Positions 8,574-16,974 are shown, counted from the stretch's first letter. The stretch is 64,000 nt of DNA from Naasia sp. SYSU D00948 (GCF_017916515.1 NZ_JAFMTA010000001.1:1477127-1541126), one strand, 5' to 3'. Numbers and translations: made by a program. The notes: generated by a model not told the origin, from the sequence alone.

Positions 8574-9392
8574 ATGACGCTCGCCCCGCACGGACTCGAC
8601 GAACTGCTGCTCATCGCCCGCGACACCGCCCTCGCGGCCGGTGCGCTCGCCCTCCAAAGGCGTCGGGACGGCGTCGAGGTCGCGGCGACGAAGAGCTCGC
8701 CCATCGACATCGTCACCCAGGCGGACCGGGACGCCGAGGAGCTCATCCGCTCCCTCCTCGCCGACGCCCGTCCGGACGACGGCTTCCTCGGCGAGGAGTC
8801 CGGAGCAGGCGGCGGCACGAGCGGGCTCACCTGGGTCGTGGATCCGATCGACGGGACCGTCAACTTCCTCTACGACATCCCCGCCTGGGCGGTCAGCATC
8901 GCCGTCGTCGAGGGCGACCCGGACCCGCTGACCTGGCGGGCGCTCGCCGGATGCGTCCTCAACCCGGTCACGGGCGAGGTCTACACCGCCAAGGCCGGCG
9001 GGGGAGCGCGGCTCGGGGACGTGGAGCTCGCGGTCAACCGGGACGTGGCCCTCGACCGCGCGCTGGTCGGCACCGGATTCGCCTACGCGCTCGACAGCCG
9101 GAGGCCGCAGATCGACGTCGCCTCGGCCGTGCTCGGCCAGGTGCGGGACATCCGCCGCATCGGCTCCGCCGCCCTCGATCTGTGCGGAGTCGCGGCCGGC
9201 CGCTTCGACGCCTACTATGAGTGGGGCCTGAATCCGTGGGACCACGCCGCGGGAGCCCTGATCGCCGCCGAGGCGGGGGCCGCGGTGGTGGGCAGGGACG
9301 GTGCTCCCGGTGGCAAGGACCTTCTGGTCGCCGCCGCTCCGGAGCTCGCGAGCGAGCTCGCGGTCCTCGTCGAGACGCTTCGCAGCAGGTAA
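8574..9392 (+). CDS. Inositol monophosphatase family protein
   Basis: A 272-residue Mg2+-dependent sugar/inositol phosphate phosphatase. Metal-site motifs are in order: GEES (about 73-76), WVVDPIDGTVNF (about 87-98) and NPWDHAAGALIAAEAGA near residue 216-232, which is the family C-terminal signature. ATG at 8574 is used because GGATGGAGA lies just upstream; an in-frame TTG at 8562 is the only longer alternative. Possible roles include inositol-1-phosphate (for mycothiol and phosphatidylinositol) or histidinol-phosphate hydrolysis; there is no neighbour that decides between them. Confidence 0.92.
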   Translation: MTLAPHGLDELLLIARDTALAAGALALQRRRDGVEVAATKSSPIDIVTQADRDAEELIRSLLADARPDDGFLGEESGAGGGTSGLTWVVDPIDGTVNFLYDIPAWAVSIAVVEGDPDPLTWRALAGCVLNPVTGEVYTAKAGGGARLGDVELAVNRDVALDRALVGTGFAYALDSRRPQIDVASAVLGQVRDIRRIGSAALDLCGVAAGRFDAYYEWGLNPWDHAAGALIAAEAGAAVVGRDGAPGGKDLLVAAAPELASELAVLVETLRSR

Positions 9393-9548
9393 GCGAACCT
9401 GAGCGGAACCTCCGAATTCCGATCACTCGCTCGCTTTTAGGTGGCGTCGGCCTCTACGGTGGTTGGCGGCCCTCGTACGGGGGGCATACCCGAACCGTGC
9501 CCGTTTCCCGGCGAGCCCCTCGCCGCGCTGATCCCGAGACTCCTACGC

Positions 9549-10397
9549 GTGCAGCTTTCCCCCTCTTCGTACGTCCCCGTGCCCGGCTCCGACGGCACAG
9601 CCCCCCGGCGTTCTGCCGCGGCCCCCGCGCCGACCCGGCGCGGTCGCCGCTCCAGCTGGGTCGAAGGCCCGCGCCAGCCCCGCCCCCGTCGCGGGCTCTC
9701 GATGCGCGTCGCGCGGCCGATCGTCACGGCGACGACCATGCTGTCCGTCGTCGCGATGGCGTTCGTGACGTCGGTGCCCGCCAACGCGGTCCTCAACGGC
9801 GACGACCTCGTGTCGGTGCAGACCACCGGCTCGGTGACGGCCAAGGCGCAGCGCCTGGCGGAGACCTCCGCCGCCGCAGCGGCGATCAGCCGGGACAACT
9901 ACACCGCCACGTCGGCTCCCAAAATCACGGTCACCACGCCCACCGGCCCCGTCGCGGTCGCCATGTCGACGGCGGAGGCCGTCCGCTGGCCCTTCGACGG
10001 CGAGCTCCGCCTGTCCGACGACTTCGGTCCCCGCGTCTCCCCGTGCTCGGGCTGCTCGTCGATGCACCCCGGCACGGACTTCCTGCCCGGTGAGGGCAAC
10101 CCGGTCTACTCAATCGCGGACGGGGTCGTGACTCAGGTCGTCTCGTCCGACGTCGGTCTCGGCGTGCACGTCGTCATCGAGCACCTCGTCGACGGTCAGG
10201 TCATCACGAGCACCTACGCCCACCTGCAGTTCGGCTCGCTGACGGTCGTGCAGGGCCAGAAGGTGCCGATCGGCACCCAGATCGGGCGGGTGGGCAACAC
10301 CGGCGCCTCCACCGGACCGCACCTGCACTTCGAGCTCCGCCCGGGTGGCGGGGACCCGATCGACCCCTACGCCTGGCTGTCCGCGCGCGTCGGCTGA
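9549..10397 (+). CDS. Secreted or membrane-anchored M23 family metallopeptidase, copy 1
   Basis: A 282-residue LytM-type peptidase acting on peptidoglycan peptides. An arginine-rich cytoplasmic N-terminus precedes one hydrophobic segment (about 60-82, ending SVPANAV). The C-terminal peptidase domain has the zinc residues in HPGTDFLPG, a YAHLQFG segment, and GPHLHFELRP. The GTG start at 9549 is chosen because it gives 282 residues starting MQL, matching the paralogue just downstream (283 residues, starting MQF); no clear ribosome site precedes it. A longer GTG start at 9441 and a shorter ATG before MRVARPIVT are alternatives. Confidence 0.85.
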   Translation: MQLSPSSYVPVPGSDGTAPRRSAAAPAPTRRGRRSSWVEGPRQPRPRRGLSMRVARPIVTATTMLSVVAMAFVTSVPANAVLNGDDLVSVQTTGSVTAKAQRLAETSAAAAAISRDNYTATSAPKITVTTPTGPVAVAMSTAEAVRWPFDGELRLSDDFGPRVSPCSGCSSMHPGTDFLPGEGNPVYSIADGVVTQVVSSDVGLGVHVVIEHLVDGQVITSTYAHLQFGSLTVVQGQKVPIGTQIGRVGNTGASTGPHLHFELRPGGGDPIDPYAWLSARVG

Positions 10398-10419
10398 CCG
10401 ACGCGCCGTCGGACTGCGC

Positions 10420-10437
10420 CGCCCCCCGAACGGGGCG
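10420..10437 (+). terminator. Weak hairpin between the two M23 genes
   Basis: CGCCCC / GGGGCG with a CCGAAC loop lies about 20 bp after the first M23 gene. There is no U-tract, so termination would be weak; it could equally be a spacer structure. Confidence 0.35.
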
Positions 10438-10481
10438 ACCGGTAGTGTGAGCCCCGTCCGACGACCGGGGGGCGATCAGAC

Positions 10482-11333
10482 GTGCAGTTCACCGAGGCAG
10501 CTCTGCGAGATTCCGACCCGTCGAGCCGACGCGTCAGGAGAGCCAGCGCGAGCCGTCCCGGACTCCGCCGGCGCCCCGTCTCGCTCGACCATCGCGGGAG
10601 CTCGTCGTCCGCGCGGGCGCCCAAGCCGACCGTGCGCCGGACCTTCCTCAGCGGGCTGACCATCGTCTTCGTGGCTGCCGTCACCCTCGTGACGGTCGTG
10701 CCCATCAACGTCCTGATCACGCCTGCGGAACTCGCGGAGGCCTACGCGCCCTCCGTCGTCGTGACGTCGGCGGAGCCGCAGCAGCTGGCCGCCGTGAGCG
10801 GCGGCGCCGACGTCCCGATCAGCCGGGACCAGTACACGGTGACCGCGCTGAGGAAGAAGCTCCTCGCGGTGACGGCGGGACGCAGGGCTTCGTACTTCAA
10901 CGACCCGAGCTGGAAGGTCCAGTGGCCGATCGGTGTCGGCGTGCCGATGTCCGACCAGTTCGGGCCCCGCGTCCTCTGCGCCTCCTGTGGCGTGACGCAG
11001 CACCGCGGCACCGACTTCCTGCCGGGCCGCGGCGCTCCCGTTCAGGCGATCGCCGAGGGCGTCGTCCGCTACGTCGAGGAGTCGGACAACGGCCTCGGCG
11101 TGCACGCCATCATCGACCACCGCATCGACGGCGAGCTCGTGTCCTCGGTGTACGCCCACATGGAGTTCGGCTCCCTCGCGGTCTATCCGGGTCAGTCGGT
11201 GTCCGTGGGCCAGCTCATCGGAACCGTCGGTGACACCGGGTTCTGCTTCGGCCCGCACCTGCACTTCGAGATCCGCCTCGGCGGCACGCAGCACGTCGAT
11301 CCCGTGGCGTGGCTGGAGCACCACGTCGGCTGA
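10482..11333 (+). CDS. Secreted or membrane-anchored M23 family metallopeptidase, copy 2
   Basis: A 283-residue paralogue of the preceding gene. A long basic N-terminus (residues 1-52) leads into a hydrophobic helix (about 54-78), then a spacer and the M23 domain with HRGTDFLPG, YAHMEFG and GPHLHFEIRL. Two cysteines in the CASCG segment (about 166-169) match CSGCSS in copy 1 and may form a disulfide next to the zinc site. The GTG start follows a GGGGGG run. The tandem pair probably arose by duplication. It is convergent with the alpha-glucosidase, with a 2-bp gap. Confidence 0.9.
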   Translation: MQFTEAALRDSDPSSRRVRRASASRPGLRRRPVSLDHRGSSSSARAPKPTVRRTFLSGLTIVFVAAVTLVTVVPINVLITPAELAEAYAPSVVVTSAEPQQLAAVSGGADVPISRDQYTVTALRKKLLAVTAGRRASYFNDPSWKVQWPIGVGVPMSDQFGPRVLCASCGVTQHRGTDFLPGRGAPVQAIAEGVVRYVEESDNGLGVHAIIDHRIDGELVSSVYAHMEFGSLAVYPGQSVSVGQLIGTVGDTGFCFGPHLHFEIRLGGTQHVDPVAWLEHHVG

Positions 11334-11335
11334 GG

Positions 11336-13090
11336 TCAGCCCGAGACGCGAAGCCAGACGGTGGTGTCGGCCGGCAGCGCCGCCTCGGAGAGGGGCTCGC
11401 TGGAGAGCAGCACCTCGCCGGCGGGCAGCTCGACCGGAGTCTCGCCCGTGTTGGCGACGACGGTGACCTCGCCGACGACGAGCGCGACGACCTGCTCCGA
11501 GTAGCCGGGCAGCCACTCGATCGCACCCCTGCCGAGGCCGTGCTCGCGCCGCAGCTCGAGCGCCCGCCGGTAGAGCTCGAGGGTCGAGCCCGGTACCCCC
11601 TGCTGCGCATCGCGCGCCAGCTCGGCCCACTCCTCCGGCTGCGGGAGCCACGTCCTGCCGGTCGGGCTGAAGCCGTACGCGGGCGCCGACGCCTCCCACG
11701 GAATGGGCACGCGGCACCCGTCGCGTCCGTAGCGCTCGCCTCCGGTGCGGTACCAGGTCGGGTCCTGCCGCGCCTCGTCGGGGAGGTCGATCACCTCGGG
11801 CAGGCCGAGGTCCTCGCCCTGGTAGACGTAGGCGCTGCCCGGCAGGGCGAGCATGAGCAGGGACGCGGCCCGAGCGCGCCGGATCCCGAGGTCCGGGATC
11901 GGCTTGCCGTCGCTGTTCGGCCCGATGCCGGCCCCCTGAGGGTTCTCGGCAGTCAGCGCGAGCCGGCTCGCATGGCGGACGACGTCGTGGTTCGACAGCA
12001 CCCACGTGCTGGGCGCGCCGACAGCGCCGAAGGCCGAGAGCGAGTCGGCGATGACACGGCGCAGCGCGGGGCCCTCCCACGGCGTCTCGAGGTACGCGAA
12101 GTTGAAGGCCTGGTCCATCTCGTCCGGCCGCACCCACTTGGCGAGCTTGGGCAGCGGATCCACCCACGCCTCGGCCACGAGCATCCGGTCGCCCTCGTAC
12201 TCGTCCAGCACGCGCCGCCACTCCCGGTAGATCTCGTGGACGCCCTCCTGGCCCCAGTAGGGCGGGGTAGGGGGCTCCTGCGCGGCCTCGGCCTCGATCT
12301 CGGGCGTGAGCGGCACGCCGGCCCCGCCCATCGAGCCACCCGTCAGAGGCTTGGCGTAGTCCGGCAGGCCCTCCTCCTTGACCAGACCGTGCGCGACGTC
12401 GACCCGGAAGCCGTCGACGCCCCGGTCCAGCCAGAAGCGGAGGATGCGGACGAACTCCGCGCGGACCTCCGGGTTGCTCCAGTCCAGATCGGGCTGGCTC
12501 TCGTCGAAGAGGTGCAGGTACCACTGGCCGGGGGAGCCGTCGGGCCGGGCGGTGCGGGTCCAGGCGCGGCCCCCGAACACGGACTCCCAGTTGTTCGGCG
12601 GAACGTCGCCGTTCTCGCCCCGGCCGTCGCGGAAGATGTAGCGCGCCCGCTCCCGGCTCCCCTCGGGGGCGGCGAGAGCTTCCTCGAACCACGCGTGCTC
12701 CGACGAGGTGTGGTTCGGGACGAGGTCCACGATCACCCGGAGGCCGAGCTCGTGGGCCCGCTCCTGAAGTCGGCCGAAGTCCTCGAGGGTGCCGAAGATC
12801 GGGTCGACGTCGCAGTAGTCCGAGACGTCGTAGCCGCCGTCGCGCTGCGGCGAACGGTAGAAGGGGGAGAGCCAGATCGCGTCGACGCCGAGCTCCGCGA
12901 GAGCGGTCAGGCGGGCGGTGATGCCGGCGAGGTCGCCCATCCCGTCCCCGTTCGCGTCCGCGAAGGAGCGGGGATAGATCTGGTAGATGACGGCGGAGCG
13001 CCACCACTCGTCTCCCCCTGGCGTGGTCGCGACCGGCGCGGGGTCGGCGACCTGCTCGGGCGTCTGGGAGGTGTCGTCTGCGATCGTCAC
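11336..13090 (-). CDS. GH13 alpha-glucosidase / oligo-1,6-glucosidase
   Basis: A 584-residue cytoplasmic glycoside hydrolase. Conserved GH13 regions are present in order: VIYQIYPRSFADANGDGMGDL near the start, DLVPNHTS (region I), DGFRVDVAHG with the Asp nucleophile (region II), VAEAWVD with the Glu acid (region III) and LSNHDVVRHA (region IV). There is no signal peptide. The gene probably hydrolyses maltose- or isomaltose-type oligosaccharides. It starts MTIADDTSQ; the divergent upstream region carries two tRNA genes. Confidence 0.93.
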   Translation of the reverse strand: MTIADDTSQTPEQVADPAPVATTPGGDEWWRSAVIYQIYPRSFADANGDGMGDLAGITARLTALAELGVDAIWLSPFYRSPQRDGGYDVSDYCDVDPIFGTLEDFGRLQERAHELGLRVIVDLVPNHTSSEHAWFEEALAAPEGSRERARYIFRDGRGENGDVPPNNWESVFGGRAWTRTARPDGSPGQWYLHLFDESQPDLDWSNPEVRAEFVRILRFWLDRGVDGFRVDVAHGLVKEEGLPDYAKPLTGGSMGGAGVPLTPEIEAEAAQEPPTPPYWGQEGVHEIYREWRRVLDEYEGDRMLVAEAWVDPLPKLAKWVRPDEMDQAFNFAYLETPWEGPALRRVIADSLSAFGAVGAPSTWVLSNHDVVRHASRLALTAENPQGAGIGPNSDGKPIPDLGIRRARAASLLMLALPGSAYVYQGEDLGLPEVIDLPDEARQDPTWYRTGGERYGRDGCRVPIPWEASAPAYGFSPTGRTWLPQPEEWAELARDAQQGVPGSTLELYRRALELRREHGLGRGAIEWLPGYSEQVVALVVGEVTVVANTGETPVELPAGEVLLSSEPLSEAALPADTTVWLRVSG

Positions 13091-13194
13091 CCCAGCACCC
13101 TAGCCAGGCGGCCGGGGCGGCAAGGGAGACGCCGAGGAGGTGCTAACCTCTTACGGTGCCGAAGGCGAGGGGCACGTTTCCGCCGCCTTCACGC

Positions 13195-13266
13195 GCCCCG
13201 ATAGCTCAGTGGTAGAGCATCTCCATGGTAAGGAGAAGGTCAAGGGTTCAATCCCCTTTCGGGGCT
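13195..13266 (+). tRNA. tRNA-Thr (anticodon GGT)
   Basis: Acceptor GCCCCGA (13195-13201) pairs with TCGGGGC (13259-13265), with T13266 as discriminator. The anticodon loop is ATGGTAA on a TCTCC/GGAGA stem. D and T arms are canonical. CCA is not encoded. Confidence 0.96.
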
Positions 13267-13302
13267 CGACCTCCAGCACCGCCTCGGCGGGACTGGAGCC
13301 GC

Positions 13303-13376
13303 GGCGGGGTAGCTCAGGTGGTTAGAGCACACGGCTCATAATCGTGGTGTCGCGGGTTCAAGTCCCGCCCCCGCTA
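13303..13376 (+). tRNA. tRNA-Met, elongator (anticodon CAT)
   Basis: Acceptor GGCGGGG (13303-13309) pairs with CCCCGCT (13369-13375), including a G-U pair at the end; the discriminator is A13376. The anticodon loop reads CTCATAA. The body matches actinobacterial elongator tRNA-Met and lacks the three G-C pairs of an initiator. It lies 36 bp after tRNA-Thr, probably in one transcript. Confidence 0.93.
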
Positions 13377-13450
13377 CTTCCAAGCTCGGCCTCGGCTCCA
13401 TGCCGACCACGAGCGAGCTCGCCGAGTGCCTCGGCGTCCAGCCAGGCGAT

Positions 13451-14215
13451 CTACGACCTCCGGGTTGAGGTTGACCCCGGCAGGCTCGATCCCGTCGGCA
13501 GTTGCTCCAGTTGCTCATCGGCGCGCTCCTCAACGAGGGGCTCGTGCGGGCGCCGCTTCGGGTAGAGGTAGCGAACGACGAGAACGCCGAGGACACCCCC
13601 GATCACCTGCGCGCCGATGTACCCGGGAGCCGATGTCGGCGCGATCCCGGCGAAGGTGTCGCTGAACATGCGGCCGACGGTGATCGCCGGGTTCGCGAAG
13701 CTGGTCGAGCTGGTGAAGAAGTAGGCCGCGCCGATGTACGCCGCGACGGCCGGCGCCGCGAGGTGCGCCTTGCCGGAACGAGCGAGCGAGAAGATCACGA
13801 GCACCAGGCCCGCGGTGGCGACCACCTCGGCGAGAAGATGTGGCCCAGTCAGGCGGTGGGTGGTGCTCCAGTTGAGGGCACCCACGTCGAACATCGCGTT
13901 CGCGAGGATGGCGCCGGCGATGCAGCCGAGGATCTGCGCCGGGACGTAGGCGAGGACATCCCGCCAGGGCCGGTAGCCGAGCGCGGCGTCCGCTGCGGAC
14001 ACGACCGGATTGAAGTGCGCGCCGCTGACGTGCTGGAAGACCGCGATCAGCACGAACAGGCCGAGCGCGGTCGCGAGTGCGTTCTCCATCAGCTGCAGAC
14101 CGCCATCACCCGGTGAGAGGGTCTGCGCGGCGATGCCGGAGCCGACGACGAGTGCGGAGAGCAGCAGGGAGCCGAGGAACTCGGCGACGAGCCTGCGAGT
14201 CGCCGCGCCGCTCAC
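13451..14215 (-). CDS. Aquaporin-family channel of the arsenic island
   Basis: A 254-residue MIP channel with six membrane helices. The first NPA-type box is HFNPVVSAADA (Val replaces Ala) and the second is FANPAITVGRMFSD with the selectivity-filter Arg. The first Cys-poor half starts GAATRRLVAEFLGS. Its GTG start overlaps the arsR stop by 4 bp (14212-14215), so it is coupled to arsR. Aquaglyceroporins in ars operons (AqpS type) let arsenite leave down its gradient after arsenate is reduced, which would explain the absence of an arsenite pump here. Tail is acidic and probably cytoplasmic. Confidence 0.9.
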   Translation of the reverse strand: MSGAATRRLVAEFLGSLLLSALVVGSGIAAQTLSPGDGGLQLMENALATALGLFVLIAVFQHVSGAHFNPVVSAADAALGYRPWRDVLAYVPAQILGCIAGAILANAMFDVGALNWSTTHRLTGPHLLAEVVATAGLVLVIFSLARSGKAHLAAPAVAAYIGAAYFFTSSTSFANPAITVGRMFSDTFAGIAPTSAPGYIGAQVIGGVLGVLVVRYLYPKRRPHEPLVEERADEQLEQLPTGSSLPGSTSTRRS

Positions 14216-14562
14216 GCGGTGACGAGGAGCTCGGCGACCGAGTCGAGCGCGCCCGGGACCAGCCGGTAGTACGCCCAGTTCCCTCGCTGGCTGCGAGTCA
14301 GGTAGCCCGCCTCGGTCAGGAGCTTCAGGTGATGCGAGACCGTCGGCTGGCTCAGCCCGATCGGCTCGGTGAGGTCGCAGACGCACGCCTCCGCATCCTC
14401 GGAGGCGGCGACGATCGAAATCAGCCGCAATCGCGCGGGATCGGCGAGGGCCTTCAACTTCCGGGCCAGCAGCTCCGCCTGCTCCGAGTCGAGCGTCTCC
14501 CTCGTGATCGGAGAGCAGCACGCCGAGATGTCGGTGAGGGGAAGCAGGGTCGACGAGGCCAT
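14212..14562 (-). CDS. arsR: ArsR family arsenical-responsive repressor
   Basis: A 116-residue winged-helix repressor. The N-terminal segment holds SACCSPI, a cysteine pair that can bind As(III), and a further pair lies in EACVCDL (a C-x-C box in helix alpha-3, as in E. coli ArsR). The recognition helix reads LSQPTVSHHLKLLTEAG. ATG at 14562 is used; an ATG three codons upstream (14571) is possible. Two inverted repeats lie between it and the divergent flavoprotein gene, consistent with control of both directions. It heads the leftward arsR-aquaporin unit. Confidence 0.92.
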   Translation of the reverse strand: MASSTLLPLTDISACCSPITRETLDSEQAELLARKLKALADPARLRLISIVAASEDAEACVCDLTEPIGLSQPTVSHHLKLLTEAGYLTRSQRGNWAYYRLVPGALDSVAELLVTA

Positions 14563-14581
14563 GGTCAGCATCGTAGCGCTG

Positions 14582-14633
14582 TATTGACAATCTTCGATAC
14601 AGCTCGAGATACTCCGTATCGATGAACTTCGAT
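14582..14633. promoter_or_regulatory. Two ArsR-type operators in the divergent ars promoter
   Basis: Site 1 at 14582-14599 is TATTGA-CAATCT-TCGATA (one mismatch between arms). Site 2 at 14618-14633 is ATCGA-TGAACT-TCGAT, with perfect 5-bp arms. Both have N6 spacers, the ATYRA-N6-TYRAT shape of SmtB/ArsR operators. They sit between arsR (start 14562) and the rightward flavoprotein (start 14672). Confidence 0.75.
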
Positions 14634-14671
14634 GCGGCGCCGGGTCGGCGCCTATGGACCAGGAAGAGAAC

Positions 14672-15985
14672 ATGACCCTCATCGACCTTGCCGCCCCTGT
14701 CGTCCGGTCCTCTCGACTCGACGGATTGCCGGTCGCCATCATCGGCGCCGGACCCATCGGCCTCGCCGCCGCGGCTCACCTGCTGGAGCGCGGTCAGGAC
14801 TTCGCGATCTACGAAGCGGGGAAGTCGGCCGGTGCTGCTGTCGCCGCCTGGGGGCACATCCGTCTCTTCTCGCCGTGGAAGCACCTCGTCGACCCTGCCG
14901 CGCGCCGTCTGCTCTCCGCCGCCGGCTGGGCCGAGCCGGAGCCCGAGGGGCTGCCGACCGGGGGCGAGCTCGTCGCCGACTACCTTGCGCCCCTGGCCGC
15001 CCTTCCCGCGATCGCGTCGCGCACCCTGACCGGAGCGGAGGTGGTCAGCGTGAGCCGAGAGGGGATGGATCGCACCCGCTCGACCGGACGCGCTCAGACT
15101 CCGTTCCTGCTGCGGCTGCGCACCGCCGACGGCGTGAGGGAGGTCACGGCCCGTGCCGTCATCGACGCTTCCGGGACCTACCGGACCTCGAACAGCCTCG
15201 GCTCCAGCGGCCTGGACCCTCTCGGGTTGGACGAGGTCGGCGAACAGGTCACGAGCGCGATGCCGGATGTGCTCGGCGCGGAGCGGAAGCGCTTCGCCGG
15301 CCGTCGCGTCGCCGTCGTCGGCGCCGGTCACTCCGCCGCGAACACGCTGCTGAACCTCGCGACGCTCGCCGCCGAGGAGCCCGGCACCGAGGTCGTCTGG
15401 GTGATCCGGAACAAGAGCGCCGTCCGCGTCACCACCTCCGCTGAGGACGAGCTCCAGGCCCGCGCCTCGATCGGGGCCCGCGTCGATGCCCTGGTCGACG
15501 CCGGGACGATCGAACGTGTGGACAGCTTCGAGGTCGTCCGGCTGCGGAGGACCTCGGACGGCCGCGTCGAGCTCGTGGGTCGTCGTGGCGATGGCCTTTC
15601 GAGCATCGAGGTCGACCTCGTCGTCAACGCCACCGGCTTCCGCCCCGACCTGGACATGCTGCGCGAGATCCGCCTCGAGCTGGACGAGATCGTCGAGGCG
15701 CCCAAGCGTCTCGCGCCGCTCATCGACCCGAACGTCCACACCTGCGGCACGGTCGAGCCCCACGGCTTCGCCGAGCTCGAGCAGCCGGAGCCGAACTTCT
15801 TCCTCGCCGGCATGAAGAGCTACGGCCGCGCGCCCACGTTCCTGCTCGCGACCGGGTACGAGCAGGTGCGCTCGATCGTCGCGTTCCTCGACGGAGACGT
15901 CCGGGCCGCGCGCAACGTCGAACTCGTCCTCCCCGCCACGGGCGTCTGCTCGACAGGAATCGGAGGCGGCTCCTCCTGCTGCTGA
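14672..15985 (+). CDS. ArsO-like FAD/NAD(P)-binding monooxygenase of the arsenic island
   Basis: A 437-residue flavoprotein. FAD fold near the N-terminus (IIGAGPIGLAAAAHL), a GHIRLFSPW segment, NADP fold in the middle (VAVVGAGHSAAN) and an ATGFRPD motif before the C-terminus, i.e. the flavin-monooxygenase / ArsO layout. The tail ends CSTG-IGGGSSCC, three cysteines that could bind arsenite or exchange disulfides. ATG at 14672 follows AGGAAGAG at 14661; an ATG at 14654 is less well placed. Divergent from arsR, it heads the rightward ars unit. The reaction on arsenicals is not established. Confidence 0.82.
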   Translation: MTLIDLAAPVVRSSRLDGLPVAIIGAGPIGLAAAAHLLERGQDFAIYEAGKSAGAAVAAWGHIRLFSPWKHLVDPAARRLLSAAGWAEPEPEGLPTGGELVADYLAPLAALPAIASRTLTGAEVVSVSREGMDRTRSTGRAQTPFLLRLRTADGVREVTARAVIDASGTYRTSNSLGSSGLDPLGLDEVGEQVTSAMPDVLGAERKRFAGRRVAVVGAGHSAANTLLNLATLAAEEPGTEVVWVIRNKSAVRVTTSAEDELQARASIGARVDALVDAGTIERVDSFEVVRLRRTSDGRVELVGRRGDGLSSIEVDLVVNATGFRPDLDMLREIRLELDEIVEAPKRLAPLIDPNVHTCGTVEPHGFAELEQPEPNFFLAGMKSYGRAPTFLLATGYEQVRSIVAFLDGDVRAARNVELVLPATGVCSTGIGGGSSCC

Positions 15986-16040
15986 TGTCCGTCCGGCATG
16001 GCCCCGACCCTCGTAGACTCGCGGCCATGCCGGACGGACA
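15986..16040. promoter_or_regulatory. 18-bp perfect inverted repeat enclosing the start of the ArsR-ArsC gene
   Basis: TGTCCGTCCGGCATGGCC (15986-16003) is exactly complementary to GGCCATGCCGGACGGACA (16023-16040), with a 19-base loop. The right arm contains the ATG of the ArsR-ArsC fusion (16027). A TAGACT hexamer (16014-16019) lies in the loop seven bases before the ATG, so a leaderless transcript would escape the fold while read-through mRNA would hide the start codon. Confidence 0.85.
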
Positions 16041-16974
16041 CGAGCTCGACGTCGTCGAGCGGAGTGTCGCGGAGCGGGCCGCGCGAACCGCCCGGACCCT
16101 GACCGACCCGACCCGGATGCAGATCCTCAGCCTCATCGTCGGAAGCCCCGACGGGCGCGCGCTCGTCGGTCAGCTCGCCGAGCGGCTCCGACTCCGACAG
16201 CCGACCGTCAGCCACCACGTCCGCATCATGGTGGACGAGGGCATCCTCGACCGCGACCAGCAGGGACGGGTCGCCTGGTACTCCATCCGTCCGGAACGCC
16301 TTCCGCAGGTCCTCGACCTGCTCCATGGCGCCGCTCCCGCCGAACACGACGAATCCGTGCTGGGCCGCATCGCCGACGACCTCGCCCTCCGCTTCGAGGG
16401 GATGTTCTCGCCAGAGACGGTGGACCGGTACGTCCGGGAGAGCTACGAGATGCTCGCGACCCGGGCCAAGATCACCAAGTACCTCCCATCGCTGACGGGA
16501 AAGTTCGCGGCCGACCGGCTGCGCGCCCTCGCGAGCGCGGAACGCCACCTCCGCGCGGCGGTGCCGGAGGTCCTCTTCGTCTGCGTGCAGAACGCCGGCC
16601 GCTCCCAGCTCGCGGCGGCGATGCTCCGCTTCCTCGCCGGAGACAGGGTCGAGGTGCGCACGGCGGGATCGGAACCGGCGCCGGACGTGAACCCTGCGAT
16701 CGTCCGCGTCCTCGACGAGATCGGCGTGCCGCTGGCCGGCGAGTTCCCCAAGCCGCTCACCGACGAAGTCGTTCGCGCATCCGACTACGTGATCACCATG
16801 GGCTGCGGCGACGCCTGCCCGATCTACCCCGGCAAGACCTATCTGGACTGGGATCTGCCCGACCCCGTCGGCAAGTCGATCGACGAAGTCCGCCTCATCC
16901 GCGATGACATCTCCACACGCGTCCGGTCCCTCCTGACCCAGATGAACCTTCCGTCTCCGGTGAACGACCGGTGA
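16027..16974 (+). CDS. ArsR-ArsC fusion: winged-helix regulator joined to arsenate reductase
   Basis: A 315-residue two-part protein. Residues 1-100 form an ArsR winged helix (recognition helix LRQPTVSHHVRIMVDEG); 110-175 form a helical linker; 180-315 form a low-molecular-weight-phosphatase-fold arsenate reductase with the P-loop CVQNAGRS (186-193) and the segment MGCGDACPIYPG with a second cysteine pair. This resembles mycothiol-linked actinobacterial ArsC. ATG at 16027 is chosen because of the TAGACT box just upstream; an ATG at 15985 overlaps the previous stop by one base. It may couple arsenic sensing to reduction. Confidence 0.88.
   Translation: MPDGHELDVVERSVAERAARTARTLTDPTRMQILSLIVGSPDGRALVGQLAERLRLRQPTVSHHVRIMVDEGILDRDQQGRVAWYSIRPERLPQVLDLLHGAAPAEHDESVLGRIADDLALRFEGMFSPETVDRYVRESYEMLATRAKITKYLPSLTGKFAADRLRALASAERHLRAAVPEVLFVCVQNAGRSQLAAAMLRFLAGDRVEVRTAGSEPAPDVNPAIVRVLDEIGVPLAGEFPKPLTDEVVRASDYVITMGCGDACPIYPGKTYLDWDLPDPVGKSIDEVRLIRDDISTRVRSLLTQMNLPSPVNDR

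Noticed and set aside
13303-13376. Initiator tRNA-Met or Ile-CAT tRNA
   Set aside because: The anticodon stem lacks the initiator's three G-C pairs and the body matches elongator tRNA-Met, not tRNA-Ile2.
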